This document shows, piece by piece, positions 1 through 11,627 of a DNA stretch of 64,000 nt (the stretch's first letter is position 1; the number at the start of each line of letters is the position of its first letter). Source of the stretch: Auanema rhodensis (Eukaryota > Nematoda > Chromadorea > Rhabditida > Rhabditidae); contig OZ059900.1 of assembly GCA_964057225.1 (NCBI GenBank), positions 25,435,638-25,499,637 of the forward strand. The letters are read 5' to 3'. Below the pieces are notes generated by a model, which saw only the letters and a program-made list of their open reading frames with translations, had not been told where the DNA came from and made no database searches. The translations under genes and the position numbers were made by a program.

Positions 1-1753
1 GCTAGGTTTCATTGACATTGCATGAGTTTGAACACATGAAATCGTAAGTCAAAACCTTGTTTACAGCGAAATTTCCAAAAACTGGTTTTCCAGCATAATA
101 AAATATTTCTCATGGGAAATACTGTGTTTTTGTATTTTTCTAGTGTTCAGCATGTAAAATGCTTCATTTTAGTATGTAACACGCTGAAATTCGTTGCATT
201 TGACGACTCATATGAACAAAAATCGATTTAATCAATATTAGCCATAAGGGGCGTGCCCTCAGAATATGCTAATTTCCTTAATTTTCTAACCCCTGTTTTT
301 TTGTCGTGAAAGTGGAACTAGACGTTGTACGAACAATTTTGAGCTAGGTTTTATTGACATTGCATGAGTTTGAACACATGAAATCGTAAGTCAAAACCTT
401 GTTTACAGCGAAATTTCCAAAAACTGGTTTTCCAGCATAATAAAATATTTCTCATGGGAAATACTGTGTTTTTGTATTTTTCTAGTGTTCAGCATGTAAA
501 ATGCTTCATTTTAGTATGTAACACGCTGAAATTCGTTGCATTTGACGACTCATATGAACAAAAATCGATTTAATCAATATTAGCCATAAGGGGCGTGCCC
601 TCAGAATATGCTAATTTCCTTAATTTTCTAACCCCTGTTTTTTTGTCGTGAAAGTGGAACTAGACGTTGTACGAACAATTTTGAGCTAGGTTTTATTGAC
701 ATTGCATCAGTTTGAACACATGAAATCGTAAGTCAAAACCTTGTTTACAGCGAAATTTCCAAAAACTGGTTTTGCAGCATAATAAAATATTTCTCATGGG
801 AAATACTGTGTTTTTGTATTTTTCTAGTGTTCAGCATGTAAAATGCTTCATTTTAGTATGTAACACGCTGAAATTCGTTGCATTTGACGACTCATATGAA
901 CAAAAATCGATGTAATCAATATTAGCCATAAGGGGCGTGCCCTCAGAATATGCTAATTTCCTTAATTTTCTAACCCCTGTTTTTTTGTCGTGAAAGTGGA
1001 ACTAGACGTTGTACGAACAATTTTGAGCTAGGTTTCATTGACATTGCATCAGTTTGAACACATGAAATCGTAAGTCAAAACCTTGTTTACAGCGAAATTT
1101 CCAAAAACTGGTTTTGCAGCATAATAAAATATTTCTCATGGGAAATACTGTGTTTTTGTATTTTTCTAGTGTTCAGCATGTAAAATGCTTCATTTTAGTA
1201 TGTAACACGCTGAAATTCGTTGCATTTGACGACTCATATGAACAAAAATCGATTTATTCAATATTAGCCATAAGGGGCGTGCCCTCAGAATATGCTAATT
1301 TCCTTAATTTTCTAACCCCTGTTTTTTTGTCGTGAAAGTGGAACTAGACGTTGTACGAACAATTTTGAGCTAGGTTTCATTGACATTGCATGAGTTTGAA
1401 CAGATGAAATCGTAAGTCAAAACCTTGTTTACAGCGAAATTTCCAAAAACTGGTTTTCCAGCATAATAAAATATTTCTCATGGGAAATACTGTGTTTTTG
1501 TATTTTTCTAGTGTTCAGCATGTAAAATGCTTCATTTTAGTATGTAACACGCTGAAATTCGTTGCATTTGACGACTCATATGAACAAAAATCGATTTAAT
1601 CAATATTAGCCATAAGGGGCGTGCCCTCAGAATATGCTAATTTCCTTAATTTTCTAACCCCTGTTTTTTTGTCGTGAAAGTGGAACTAGACGTTGTACGA
1701 ACAATTTTGAGCTAGGTTTCATTGACATTGCATGAGTTTGAACACATGAAATC

Positions 1754-1853
1754 GTAAGTCAAAACCTTGTTTACAGCGAAATTTCCAAAAACTGGTTTTC
1801 CAGCATAATAAAATATTTCTCATGGGAAATACTGTGTTTTTGTATTTTTCTAG
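1754..1853 (+). other. Intron-like GT...AG pair inside the monomer (shown in the reference copy)
   Basis: GTAAGT, the strongest 5' splice consensus, lies at monomer positions 44-49. A pyrimidine-rich run ending in TTTTTCTAG lies at 135-143, exactly 100 nt from first G to last G, a common intron size in small-intron eukaryotes. The change A46G in six monomers (18467, 20862, 24625, 26677, 46516, 47885) gives GTGAGT, also a good donor. Acceptor changes at 50622 and 62250 (CCAG) and at 61908 and 63618 (TTAG) keep the AG; only 56094 and 62592 lose it. No evidence of transcription exists here, and chance is a serious alternative. Confidence 0.2.
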
Positions 1854-1858
1854 TGTTC

Positions 1859-1873
1859 AGCATGTAAAATGCT
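1859..1873. other. AGCAT/ATGCT dyad with 5-nt loop (reference copy)
   Basis: The inverted repeat is at monomer positions 149-153 and 159-163, separated by GTAAA. The f change (A156G) and i change (A158G) fall in the loop and leave the arms intact. Class g alters one arm (C151A). A 5-bp stem is short, so structure formation is uncertain. Confidence 0.3.
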
Positions 1874-1929
1874 TCATTTTAGTATGTAACACGCTGAAAT
1901 TCGTTGCATTTGACGACTCATATGAACAA

Positions 1930-1939
1930 AAATCGATTT
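1930..1939. other. 10-bp perfect palindrome AAATCGATTT (reference copy)
   Basis: This lies at monomer positions 220-229 and contains a ClaI site. It recurs in most monomers and is broken by T228G (GATGTAATC) and by C224T (AAATTGATTT, at 57462, 59172 and 62250). It could bind a dimeric protein, but nothing in the sequence shows that it does. Confidence 0.35.
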
Positions 1940-2394
1940 AATCAATATTAGCCATAAGGGGCGTGCCCTCAGAATATGCTAATTTCCTTAATTTTCTAAC
2001 CCCTGTTTTTTTGTCGTGAAAGTGGAACTAGACGTTGTACGAACAATTTTGAGCTAGGTTTTATTGACATTGCATGAGTTTGAACACATGAAATCGTAAG
2101 TCAAAACCTTGTTTACAGCGAAATTTCCAAAAACTGGTTTTCCAGCATAATAAAATATTTCTCATGGGAAATACTGTGTTTTTGTATTTTTCTAGTGTTC
2201 AGCATGTAAAATGCTTCATTTTAGTATGTAACACGCTGAAATTCGTTGCATTTGACGACTCATATGAACAAAAATCGATGTAATCAATATTAGCCATAAG
2301 GGGCGTGCCCTCAGAATATGCTAATTTCCTTAATTTTCTAACCCCTGTTTTTTTGTCGTGAAAGTGGAACTAGACGTTGTACGAACAATTTTGA

Positions 2395-3762
2395 GCTAGG
2401 TTTCATTGACATTGCATCAGTTTGAACACATGAAATCGTAAGTCAAAACCTTGTTTACAGCGAAATTTCCAAAAACTGGTTTTGCAGCATAATAAAATAT
2501 TTCTCATGGGAAATACTGTGTTTTTGTATTTTTCTAGTGTTCAGCATGTAAAATGCTTCATTTTAGTATGTAACACGCTGAAATTCGTTGCATTTGACGA
2601 CTCATATGAACAAAAATCGATTTATTCAATATTAGCCATAAGGGGCGTGCCCTCAGAATATGCTAATTTCCTTAATTTTCTAACCCCTGTTTTTTTGTCG
2701 TGAAAGTGGAACTAGACGTTGTACGAACAATTTTGAGCTAGGTTTCATTGACATTGCATGAGTTTGAACAGATGAAATCGTAAGTCAAAACCTTGTTTAC
2801 AGCGAAATTTCCAAAAACTGGTTTTCCAGCATAATAAAATATTTCTCATGGGAAATACTGTGTTTTTGTATTTTTCTAGTGTTCAGCATGTAAAATGCTT
2901 CATTTTAGTATGTAACACGCTGAAATTCGTTGCATTTGACGACTCATATGAACAAAAATCGATTTAATCAATATTAGCCATAAGGGGCGTGCCCTCAGAA
3001 TATGCTAATTTCCTTAATTTTCTAACCCCTGTTTTTTTGTCGTGAAAGTGGAACTAGACGTTGTACGAACAATTTTGAGCTAGGTTTCATTGACATTGCA
3101 TGAGTTTGAACACATGAAATCGTAAGTCAAAACCTTGTTTACAGCGAAATTTCCAAAAACTGGTTTTCCAGCATAATAAAATATTTCTCATGGGAAATAC
3201 TGTGTTTTTGTATTTTTCTAGTGTTCAGCATGTAAAATGCTTCATTTTAGTATGTAACACGCTGAAATTCGTTGCATTTGACGACTCATATGAACAAAAA
3301 TCGATTTAATCAATATTAGCCATAAGGGGCGTGCCCTCAGAATATGCTAATTTCCTTAATTTTCTAACCCCTGTTTTTTTGTCGTGAAAGTGGAACTAGA
3401 CGTTGTACGAACAATTTTGAGCTAGGTTTTATTGACATTGCATGAGTTTGAACACATGAAATCGTAAGTCAAAACCTTGTTTACAGCGAAATTTCCAAAA
3501 ACTGGTTTTCCAGCATAATAAAATATTTCTCATGGGAAATACTGTGTTTTTGTATTTTTCTAGTGTTCAGCATGTAAAATGCTTCATTTTAGTATGTAAC
3601 ACGCTGAAATTCGTTGCATTTGACGACTCATATGAACAAAAATCGATGTAATCAATATTAGCCATAAGGGGCGTGCCCTCAGAATATGCTAATTTCCTTA
3701 ATTTTCTAACCCCTGTTTTTTTGTCGTGAAAGTGGAACTAGACGTTGTACGAACAATTTTGA
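2395..3762 (+). repeat. 4-monomer higher-order repeat, copy 2 (1368 bp)
   Basis: This repeats 1027-2394 marker for marker: d at 2395, e at 2737, a at 3079 and T10-gat at 3421. I saw no difference between the two copies by eye, so the duplication is very recent or strongly homogenised. A third copy begins at 3763 with an intact d monomer but breaks down at the chimeric monomer at 4105. Confidence 0.93.
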
Positions 3763-4104
3763 GCTAGGTTTCATTGACATTGCATCAGTTTGAACACATG
3801 AAATCGTAAGTCAAAACCTTGTTTACAGCGAAATTTCCAAAAACTGGTTTTGCAGCATAATAAAATATTTCTCATGGGAAATACTGTGTTTTTGTATTTT
3901 TCTAGTGTTCAGCATGTAAAATGCTTCATTTTAGTATGTAACACGCTGAAATTCGTTGCATTTGACGACTCATATGAACAAAAATCGATTTATTCAATAT
4001 TAGCCATAAGGGGCGTGCCCTCAGAATATGCTAATTTCCTTAATTTTCTAACCCCTGTTTTTTTGTCGTGAAAGTGGAACTAGACGTTGTACGAACAATT
4101 TTGA

Positions 4105-4788
4105 GCTAGGTTTCATTGACATTGCATGAGTTTGAACAGATGAAATCGTAAGTCAAAACCTTGTTTACAGCGAAATTTCCAAAAACTGGTTTTCCAGCAT
4201 AATAAAATATTTCTCATGGGAAATACTGTGTTTTTGTATTTTTCTAGTGTTCAGCATGTAAAATGCTTCATTTTAGTATGTAACACGCTGAAATTCGTTG
4301 CATTTGACGACTCATATGAACAAAAATCGATGTAATCAATATTAGCCATAAGGGGCGTGCCCTCAGAATATGCTAATTTCCTTAATTTTCTAACCCCTGT
4401 TTTTTTGTCGTGAAAGTGGAACTAGACGTTGTACGAACAATTTTGAGCTAGGTTTCATTGACATTGCATCAGTTTGAACACATGAAATCGTAAGTCAAAA
4501 CCTTGTTTACAGCGAAATTTCCAAAAACTGGTTTTGCAGCATAATAAAATATTTCTCATGGGAAATACTGTGTTTTTGTATTTTTCTAGTGTTCAGCATG
4601 TAAAATGCTTCATTTTAGTATGTAACACGCTGAAATTCGTTGCATTTGACGACTCATATGAACAAAAATCGATTTAATCAATATTAGCCATAAGGGGCGT
4701 GCCCTCAGAATATGCTAATTTCCTTAATTTTCTAACCCCTGTTTTTTTGTCGTGAAAGTGGAACTAGACGTTGTACGAACAATTTTGA
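4105..4788 (+). repeat. Two chimeric monomers ending the 4-monomer HOR run
   Basis: The monomer at 4105 begins as class e (G35, AACAGATG) but ends with G228 (GATGTAATC), which elsewhere in this HOR belongs to the T10-gat class. The monomer at 4447 begins as d (C24, G90) but ends with the reference TTTAATC instead of T231. Both are best read as products of crossover or conversion between out-of-register monomers, with breakpoints between positions 35 and 228 in the first and between 90 and 231 in the second. They mark the point where the third HOR copy loses register. Confidence 0.75.
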
Positions 4789-5814
4789 GCTAGGTTTCAT
4801 TGACATTGCATGAGTTTGAACACATGAAATCGTAAGTCAAAACCTTGTTTACAGCGAAATTTCCAAAAACTGGTTTTCCAGCATAATAAAATATTTCTCA
4901 TGGGAAATACTGTGTTTTTGTATTTTTCTAGTGTTCAGCATGTAAAATGCCTCATTTTAGTATGTAACACGCTGAAATTCGTTGCATTTGACGACTCATA
5001 TGAACAAAAATCGATTTAATCAACATTAGCCATAAGGGGCGTGCCCTCAGAATATGCTAATTTCCTTAATTTTCTAACCCCTGTTTTTTTGTCGTGAAAG
5101 TGGAACTAGACGTTGTACGAACAATTTTGAGCTAGGTTTTATTGACATTGCATGAGTTTGAACACATGAAATCGTAAGTCAAAACCTTGTTTACAGCGAA
5201 ATTTCCAAAAACTGGTTTTCCAGCATAATAAAATATTTCTCATGGGAAATACTGTGTTTTTGTATTTTTCTAGTGTTCAGCATGTATAATGCTTCATTTT
5301 AGTATGTAACACGCTGAAATTCGTTGCATTTGACGACTCATATGAACAAAAATCGATTTAATCAATATTAGCCATAAGGGGCGTGCCCTCAGAATATGCT
5401 AATTTCCTTAATTTTCTAACCCCTGTTTTTTTGTCGTGAAAGTGGAACTAGACGTTGTACGAACAATTTTGAGCTAGGTTTCATTGACATTGCATGAGTT
5501 TGAACACATGAAATCGTAAGTCAAAACCTTGTTTACAGCGAAATTTCCAAAAACTGGTTTTCCAGCATAATAAAATATTTCTCATGGGAAATACTGTGTT
5601 TTTGTATTTTTCTAGTGTTCAGCATGTAAAATGCTTCATTTTAGTATGTAACACGCTGAAATTCGTTGCATTTGACGACTCATATGAACAAAAATCGATT
5701 TAATCAATATTAGCCATAAGGGGCGTGCCCTCAGAATATGCTAATTTCCTTAATTTTCTAACCCCTGTTTTTTTGTCGTGAAAGTGGAACTAGACGTTCT
5801 ACGAACAATTTTGA

Positions 5815-8550
5815 GCTAGGTTTCATTGACATTGCATGAGTTTGAACACATGAAATCGTAAGTCAAAACCTTGTTTACAGCGAAATTTCCAAAAACTGGT
5901 TTTCCAGCATAATAAAATATTTCTCATGGGAAAAACTGTGTTTATGTATTTTTCTAGTGTTCAGCATGTAAAATGCTTCATTTTAGTATGTAACACACTG
6001 AAATTTGTTGCATTTGACGACTCATATGAACAAAAATCGATTTAATCAATATTAGCCATAAGGGGCGTGCCCTCAGAATATGCTAATTTCTTTATTTTTC
6101 TAACCCCTGTTTTTTGTCGTGAAAGTGGAACTAGACGTTGTACGAACAATTTTGAGCTAGGTTTCATTGACATTGCATGAGTTTGAACACATGAAATCGT
6201 AAGTCAAAACCTTGTTTACAGCGAAATTTCCAAAAACTGGTTTTCCAGCATAATAAAATATTTCTCATGGGAAATACTGTGTTTTTGTATTTTTCTAGTG
6301 TTCAGCATGTAAAATGCTTCATTTTAGTATGTAACACGCTGAAATTCGTTGCATTTGACGACTCATATGAACAAAAATCGATTTAATCAATATTAGCCAT
6401 AAGGGGCGTGCCCTCAGAATATGCTAATTTCCTTAATTTTCTAACCCCTGTTTTTTTGTCGTGAAAGTGGAACTAGACGTTGTACGAACAATTTTGAGCT
6501 AGGTTTCATTGACATTGCATGAGTTTGAACACATGAAATCGTAAGTCAAAACCTTGTTTACAGCGAAATTTCCAAAAACTGGTTTTCCAGCATAATAAAA
6601 TATTTCTCATGGGAAATACTGTGTTTTTGTATTTTTCTAGTGTCCAGCATGTAAAATGCTTCATTTTAGTATGTAACACGCTGAAATTCGTTGCATTTGA
6701 CGACTCATATGAACAAAAATCGATTTAATCAATATTAGCCATAAGGGGCGTGCCCTCAGAATATGCTAATTTCCTTAATTTTCTAACCCCTGTTTTTTTT
6801 GTCGTGAAAGTGGAACTAGACGTTGTACGAACAATTTTGAGCTAGGTTTCATTGACATTGCATGAGTTTGAACACATGAAATCGTAAGTCAAAACCTTGT
6901 TTACAGCGAAATTTCCAAAAACTGGTTTTCCAGCATAATAAAATATTTCTCATGGGAAATACTGTGTTTTTGTATTTTTCTAGTGTTCAGCATGTAAGAT
7001 GCTTTATTTTAGTATGTAACACGCTGAAATTCGTTGCATTTGACGACTCATATGAACAAAAATCGATTTAATCAATATTAGCCATAAGGGGCGTGCCCTC
7101 AGAATAGGCTAATTTCCTTAATTTTCTAACCCCTGTTTTTTTGTCGTGAAAGTGGAACTAGACGTTGTACGAACAATTTTGAGCTAGGTTTTATTGACAT
7201 TGCATGAGTTTGAACACATGAAATCGTAAGTCAAAACCTTGTTTACAGCGAAATTTCCAAAAACTGGTTTTCCAGCATAATAAAATATTTCTCATGGGAA
7301 ATACTGTGTTTTTGTATTTTTCTAGTGTTCAGCATGTAAAATGCTTCATTTTAGTATGTAACACGCTGAAATTCGTTGCATTTGACGACTCATATGAACA
7401 AAAATCGATGTAATCAATATTAGCCATAAGGGGCGTGCCCTCAGAATATGCTAATTTCCTTAATTTTCTAACCCCTGTTTTTTTGTCGTGAAAGTGGAAC
7501 TAGACGTTGTACGAACAATTTTGAGCTAGGTTTCATTGACATTGCATCAGTTTGAACACATGAAATCGTAAGTCAAAACCTTGTTTACAGCGAAATTTCC
7601 AAAAACTGGTTTTGCAGCATAATAAAATATTTCTCATGGGAAATACTGTGTTTTTGTATTTTTCTAGTGTTCAGCATGTAAAATGCTTCATTTTAGTATG
7701 TAACACGCTGAAATTCGTTGCATTTGACGACTCATATGAACAAAAATCGATTTATTCAATATTAGCCATAAGGGGCGTGCCCTCAGAATATGCTAATTTC
7801 CTTAATTTTCTAACCCCTGTTTTTTTGTCGTGAAAGTGGAACTAGACGTTGTACGAACAATTTTGAGCTAGGTTTCATTGACATTGCATGAGTTTGAACA
7901 GATGAAATCGTAAGTCAAAACCTTGTTTACAGCGAAATTTCCAAAAACTGGTTTTCCAGCATAATAAAATATTTCTCATGGGAAATACTGTGTTTTTGTA
8001 TTTTTCTAGTGTTCAGCATGTAAAATGCTTCATTTTAGTATGTAACACGCTGAAATTCGTTGCATTTGACGACTCATATGAACAAAAATCGATTTAATCA
8101 ATATTAGCCATAAGGGGCGTGCCCTCAGAATATGCTAATTTCCTTAATTTTCTAACCCCTGTTTTTTTGTCGTGAAAGTGGAACTAGACGTTGTACGAAC
8201 AATTTTGAGCTAGGTTTCATTGACATTGCATGAGTTTGAACACATGAAATCGTAAGTCAAAACCTTGTTTACAGCGAAATTTCCAAAAACTGGTTTTCCA
8301 GCATAATAAAATATTTCTCATGGGAAATACTGTGTTTTTGTATTTTTCTAGTGTTCAGCATGTAAAATGATTCATTTTAGTATGTAACACGCTGAAATTC
8401 GTTGCATTTGACGACTCATATGAACAAAAATCGATTTAATCAATATTAGCCATAAGGGGCGTGCCCTCAGAATATGCTAATTTCCTTAATTTTCTAACCC
8501 CTGTTTTTTTGTCGTGAAAGTGGAACTAGACGTTCTACGAACAATTTTGA
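5815..8550 (+). repeat. 8-monomer higher-order repeat, copy 1 (2736 bp)
   Basis: Order: short hx (341 bp, 6-T run), a, a with GTGTCCAGC and an 8-T run (343 bp), i with GAATAGGCTA, T10-gat, d, e, and a ending in GTTCTACG. The short hx monomer also has C277T and A281T (TTTCTTTATTTTTC), absent from most of the window. The T10-gat, d, e, a segment is the 4-monomer HOR in another phase, so this 8-mer probably arose by joining that HOR to an h/a/a/i group. Confidence 0.88.
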
Positions 8551-11285
8551 GCTAGGTTTCATTGACATTGCATGAGTTTGAACACATGAAATCGTAAGTC
8601 AAAACCTTGTTTACAGCGAAATTTCCAAAAACTGGTTTTCCAGCATAATAAAATATTTCTCATGGGAAAAACTGTGTTTTTGTATTTTTCTAGTGTTCAG
8701 CATGTAAAATGCTTCATTTTAGTATGTAACACACTGAAATTTGTTGCATTTGACGACTCATATGAACAAAAATCGATTTAATCAATATTAGCCATAAGGG
8801 GCGTGCCCTCAGAATATGCTAATTTCTTTATTTTTCTAACCCCTGTTTTTTGTCGTGAAAGTGGAACTAGACGTTGTACGAACAATTTTGAGCTAGGTTT
8901 CATTGACATTGCATGAGTTTGAACACATGAAATCGTAAGTCAAAACCTTGTTTACAGCGAAATTTCCAAAAACTGGTTTTCCAGCATAATAAAATATTTC
9001 TCATGGGAAATACTGTGTTTTTGTATTTTTCTAGTGTTCAGCATGTAAAATGCTTCATTTTAGTATGTAACACGCTGAAATTCGTTGCATTTGACGACTC
9101 ATATGAACAAAAATCGATTTAATCAATATTAGCCATAAGGGGCGTGCCCTCAGAATATGCTAATTTCCTTAATTTTCTAACCCCTGTTTTTTTGTCGTGA
9201 AAGTGGAACTAGACGTTGTACGAACAATTTTGAGCTAGGTTTCATTGACATTGCATGAGTTTGAACACATGAAATCGTAAGTCAAAACCTTGTTTACAGC
9301 GAAATTTCCAAAAACTGGTTTTCCAGCATAATAAAATATTTCTCATGGGAAATACTGTGTTTTTGTATTTTTCTAGTGTCCAGCATGTAAAATGCTTCAT
9401 TTTAGTATGTAACACGCTGAAATTCGTTGCATTTGACGACTCATATGAACAAAAATCGATTTAATCAATATTAGCCATAAGGGGCGTGCCCTCAGAATAT
9501 GCTAATTTCCTTAATTTTCTAACCCCTGTTTTTTTGTCGTGAAAGTGGAACTAGACGTTGTACGAACAATTTTGAGCTAGGTTTCATTGACATTGCATGA
9601 GTTTGAACACATGAAATCGTAAGTCAAAACCTTGTTTACAGCGAAATTTCCAAAAACTGGTTTTCCAGCATAATAAAATATTTCTCATGGGAAATACTGT
9701 GTTTTTGTATTTTTCTAGTGTTCAGCATGTAAGATGCTTTATTTTAGTATGTAACACGCTGAAATTCGTTGCATTTGACGACTCATATGAACAAAAATCG
9801 ATTTAATCAATATTAGCCATAAGGGGCGTGCCCTCAGAATAGGCTAATTTCCTTAATTTTCTAACCCCTGTTTTTTTGTCGTGAAAGTGGAACTAGACGT
9901 TGTACGAACAATTTTGAGCTAGGTTTTATTGACATTGCATGAGTTTGAACACATGAAATCGTAAGTCAAAACCTTGTTTACAGCGAAATTTCCAAAAACT
10001 GGTTTTCCAGCATAATAAAATATTTCTCATGGGAAATACTGTGTTTTTGTATTTTTCTAGTGTTCAGCATGTAAAATGCTTCATTTTAGTATGTAACACG
10101 CTGAAATTCGTTGCATTTGACGACTCATATGAACAAAAATCGATGTAATCAATATTAGCCATAAGGGGCGTGCCCTCAGAATATGCTAATTTCCTTAATT
10201 TTCTAACCCCTGTTTTTTTGTCGTGAAAGTGGAACTAGACGTTGTACGAACAATTTTGAGCTAGGTTTCATTGACATTGCATCAGTTTGAACACATGAAA
10301 TCGTAAGTCAAAACCTTGTTTACAGCGAAATTTCCAAAAACTGGTTTTGCAGCATAATAAAATATTTCTCATGGGAAATACTGTGTTTTTGTATTTTTCT
10401 AGTGTTCAGCATGTAAAATGCTTCATTTTAGTATGTAACACGCTGAAATTCGTTGCATTTGACGACTCATATGAACAAAAATCGATTTATTCAATATTAG
10501 CCATAAGGGGCGTGCCCTCAGAATATGCTAATTTCCTTAATTTTCTAACCCCTGTTTTTTTGTCGTGAAAGTGGAACTAGACGTTGTACGAACAATTTTG
10601 AGCTAGGTTTCATTGACATTGCATGAGTTTGAACAGATGAAATCGTAAGTCAAAACCTTGTTTACAGCGAAATTTCCAAAAACTGGTTTTCCAGCATAAT
10701 AAAATATTTCTCATGGGAAATACTGTGTTTTTGTATTTTTCTAGTGTTCAGCATGTAAAATGCTTCATTTTAGTATGTAACACGCTGAAATTCGTTGCAT
10801 TTGACGACTCATATGAACAAAAATCGATTTAATCAATATTAGCCATAAGGGGCGTGCCCTCAGAATATGCTAATTTCCTTAATTTTCTAACCCCTGTTTT
10901 TTTGTCGTGAAAGTGGAACTAGACGTTGTACGAACAATTTTGAGCTAGGTTTCATTGACATTGCATGAGTTTGAACACATGAAATCGTAAGTCAAAACCT
11001 TGTTTACAGCGAAATTTCCAAAAACTGGTTTTCCAGCATAATAAAATATTTCTCATGGGAAATACTGTGTTTTTGTATTTTTCTAGTGTTCAGCATGTAA
11101 AATGCTTCATTTTAGTATGTAACACGCTGAAATTCGTTGCATTTGACGACTCATATGAACAAAAATCGATTTAATCAATATTAGCCATAAGGGGCGTGCC
11201 CTCAGAATATGCTAATTTCCTTAATTTTCTAACCCCTGTTTTTTTGTCGTGAAAGTGGAACTAGACGTTGTACGAACAATTTTGA
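8551..11285 (+). repeat. 8-monomer higher-order repeat, copy 2 (2735 bp)
   Basis: The rare markers of 5815-8550 return in the same order: short hx with TTTCTTTATTTTTC at 8551, GTGTCCAGC at 9234, GAATAGGCTA at 9576, T10-gat at 9918, d at 10260, e at 10602 and a at 10944. The copy is 1 bp shorter because the 8-T run has become 7-T. One extra a monomer, carrying GTTCTACG, follows at 11286 before the next short hx monomer at 11628, so the third unit is out of step. Confidence 0.88.
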
Positions 11286-11627
11286 GCTAGGTTTCATTGA
11301 CATTGCATGAGTTTGAACACATGAAATCGTAAGTCAAAACCTTGTTTACAGCGAAATTTCCAAAAACTGGTTTTCCAGCATAATAAAATATTTCTCATGG
11401 GAAATACTGTGTTTTTGTATTTTTCTAGTGTTCAGCATGTAAAATGCTTCATTTTAGTATGTAACACGCTGAAATTCGTTGCATTTGACGACTCATATGA
11501 ACAAAAATCGATTTAATCAATATTAGCCATAAGGGGCGTGCCCTCAGAATATGCTAATTTCCTTAATTTTCTAACCCCTGTTTTTTTGTCGTGAAAGTGG
11601 AACTAGACGTTCTACGAACAATTTTGA

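Larger units (their letters stand above)
1711..2052 (+). repeat. Reference satellite monomer (class a)
   Basis: This copy carries the commonest base at every variable site and serves as reference. It has 59 G and 57 C in 342 bp (33.9% G+C) and ten CpGs at monomer positions 43, 67, 182, 192, 204, 224, 252, 305, 323 and 330. Landmarks: AluI AGCT across the junction, GTAAGT at 44-49, A/T tracts at 69-74, 77-81 and 86-89, AATAAA at 97-102, a pyrimidine run ending in CTAG at 135-143, an AGCAT/ATGCT dyad at 149-163, TTCGTTG at 190-196, NdeI CATATG at 209-214, palindrome AAATCGATTT at 220-229 containing a ClaI site, GGGC/GCCC at 249-258, and a 7-T run at 296-302. Since 342 is 3 x 114, reading frame is kept from monomer to monomer; the frame beginning CATGGG is closed by TAA at 229-231 and by TGA near 307. 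Confidence 0.95.
1027..2394 (+). repeat. 4-monomer higher-order repeat, copy 1 (1368 bp: d-e-a-T10gat)
   Basis: Four successive monomers carry distinct marker sets: 1027 (C24, G90, T231), 1369 (G35), 1711 (reference) and 2053 (T10, G228). The same four appear in the same order in the next 1368 bp. Neighbouring monomers inside the unit differ more from each other than from their counterparts one unit later, which is the definition of a higher-order repeat. The unit contains one of the uncorrected open frames, in its first monomer. Confidence 0.93.

Noticed and set aside
1114-1335. 73-codon frame and its copies at 2482, 3850, 7612 and 10347 as a gene family
   Set aside because: The start is TTG, unusual in eukaryotes. 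The frame exists only where A231T removes a stop, sibling monomers are closed, and the product is AT-rich translated satellite with no recognisable domain.
1807-1812. AATAAA at monomer positions 97-102 as a polyadenylation signal
   Set aside because: A 6-mer of A and T is expected often at 66% A+T, and there is no upstream gene. The ATACAAT monomers lose it without other change.
1919-1924. CATATG as an E-box regulatory element
   Set aside because: It is present in every monomer as part of the repeat and has no associated gene. It is useful only as a restriction landmark.
1959-1968. GGGC/GCCC at monomer positions 249-258 as a terminator hairpin
   Set aside because: The stem is 4 bp with a 2-nt gap, the T run lies nearly 40 bases further on, and the setting is eukaryotic.
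1711-2052. 342-bp monomer as an old dimer of two 171-bp halves
   Set aside because: Short words recur in both halves (TTGCAT at 18 and 194, TGAACA at 29 and 213, AACAC at 31 and 178), but at offsets of 147, 176 and 184. There is no consistent alignment, so chance or very ancient duplication cannot be separated by eye.
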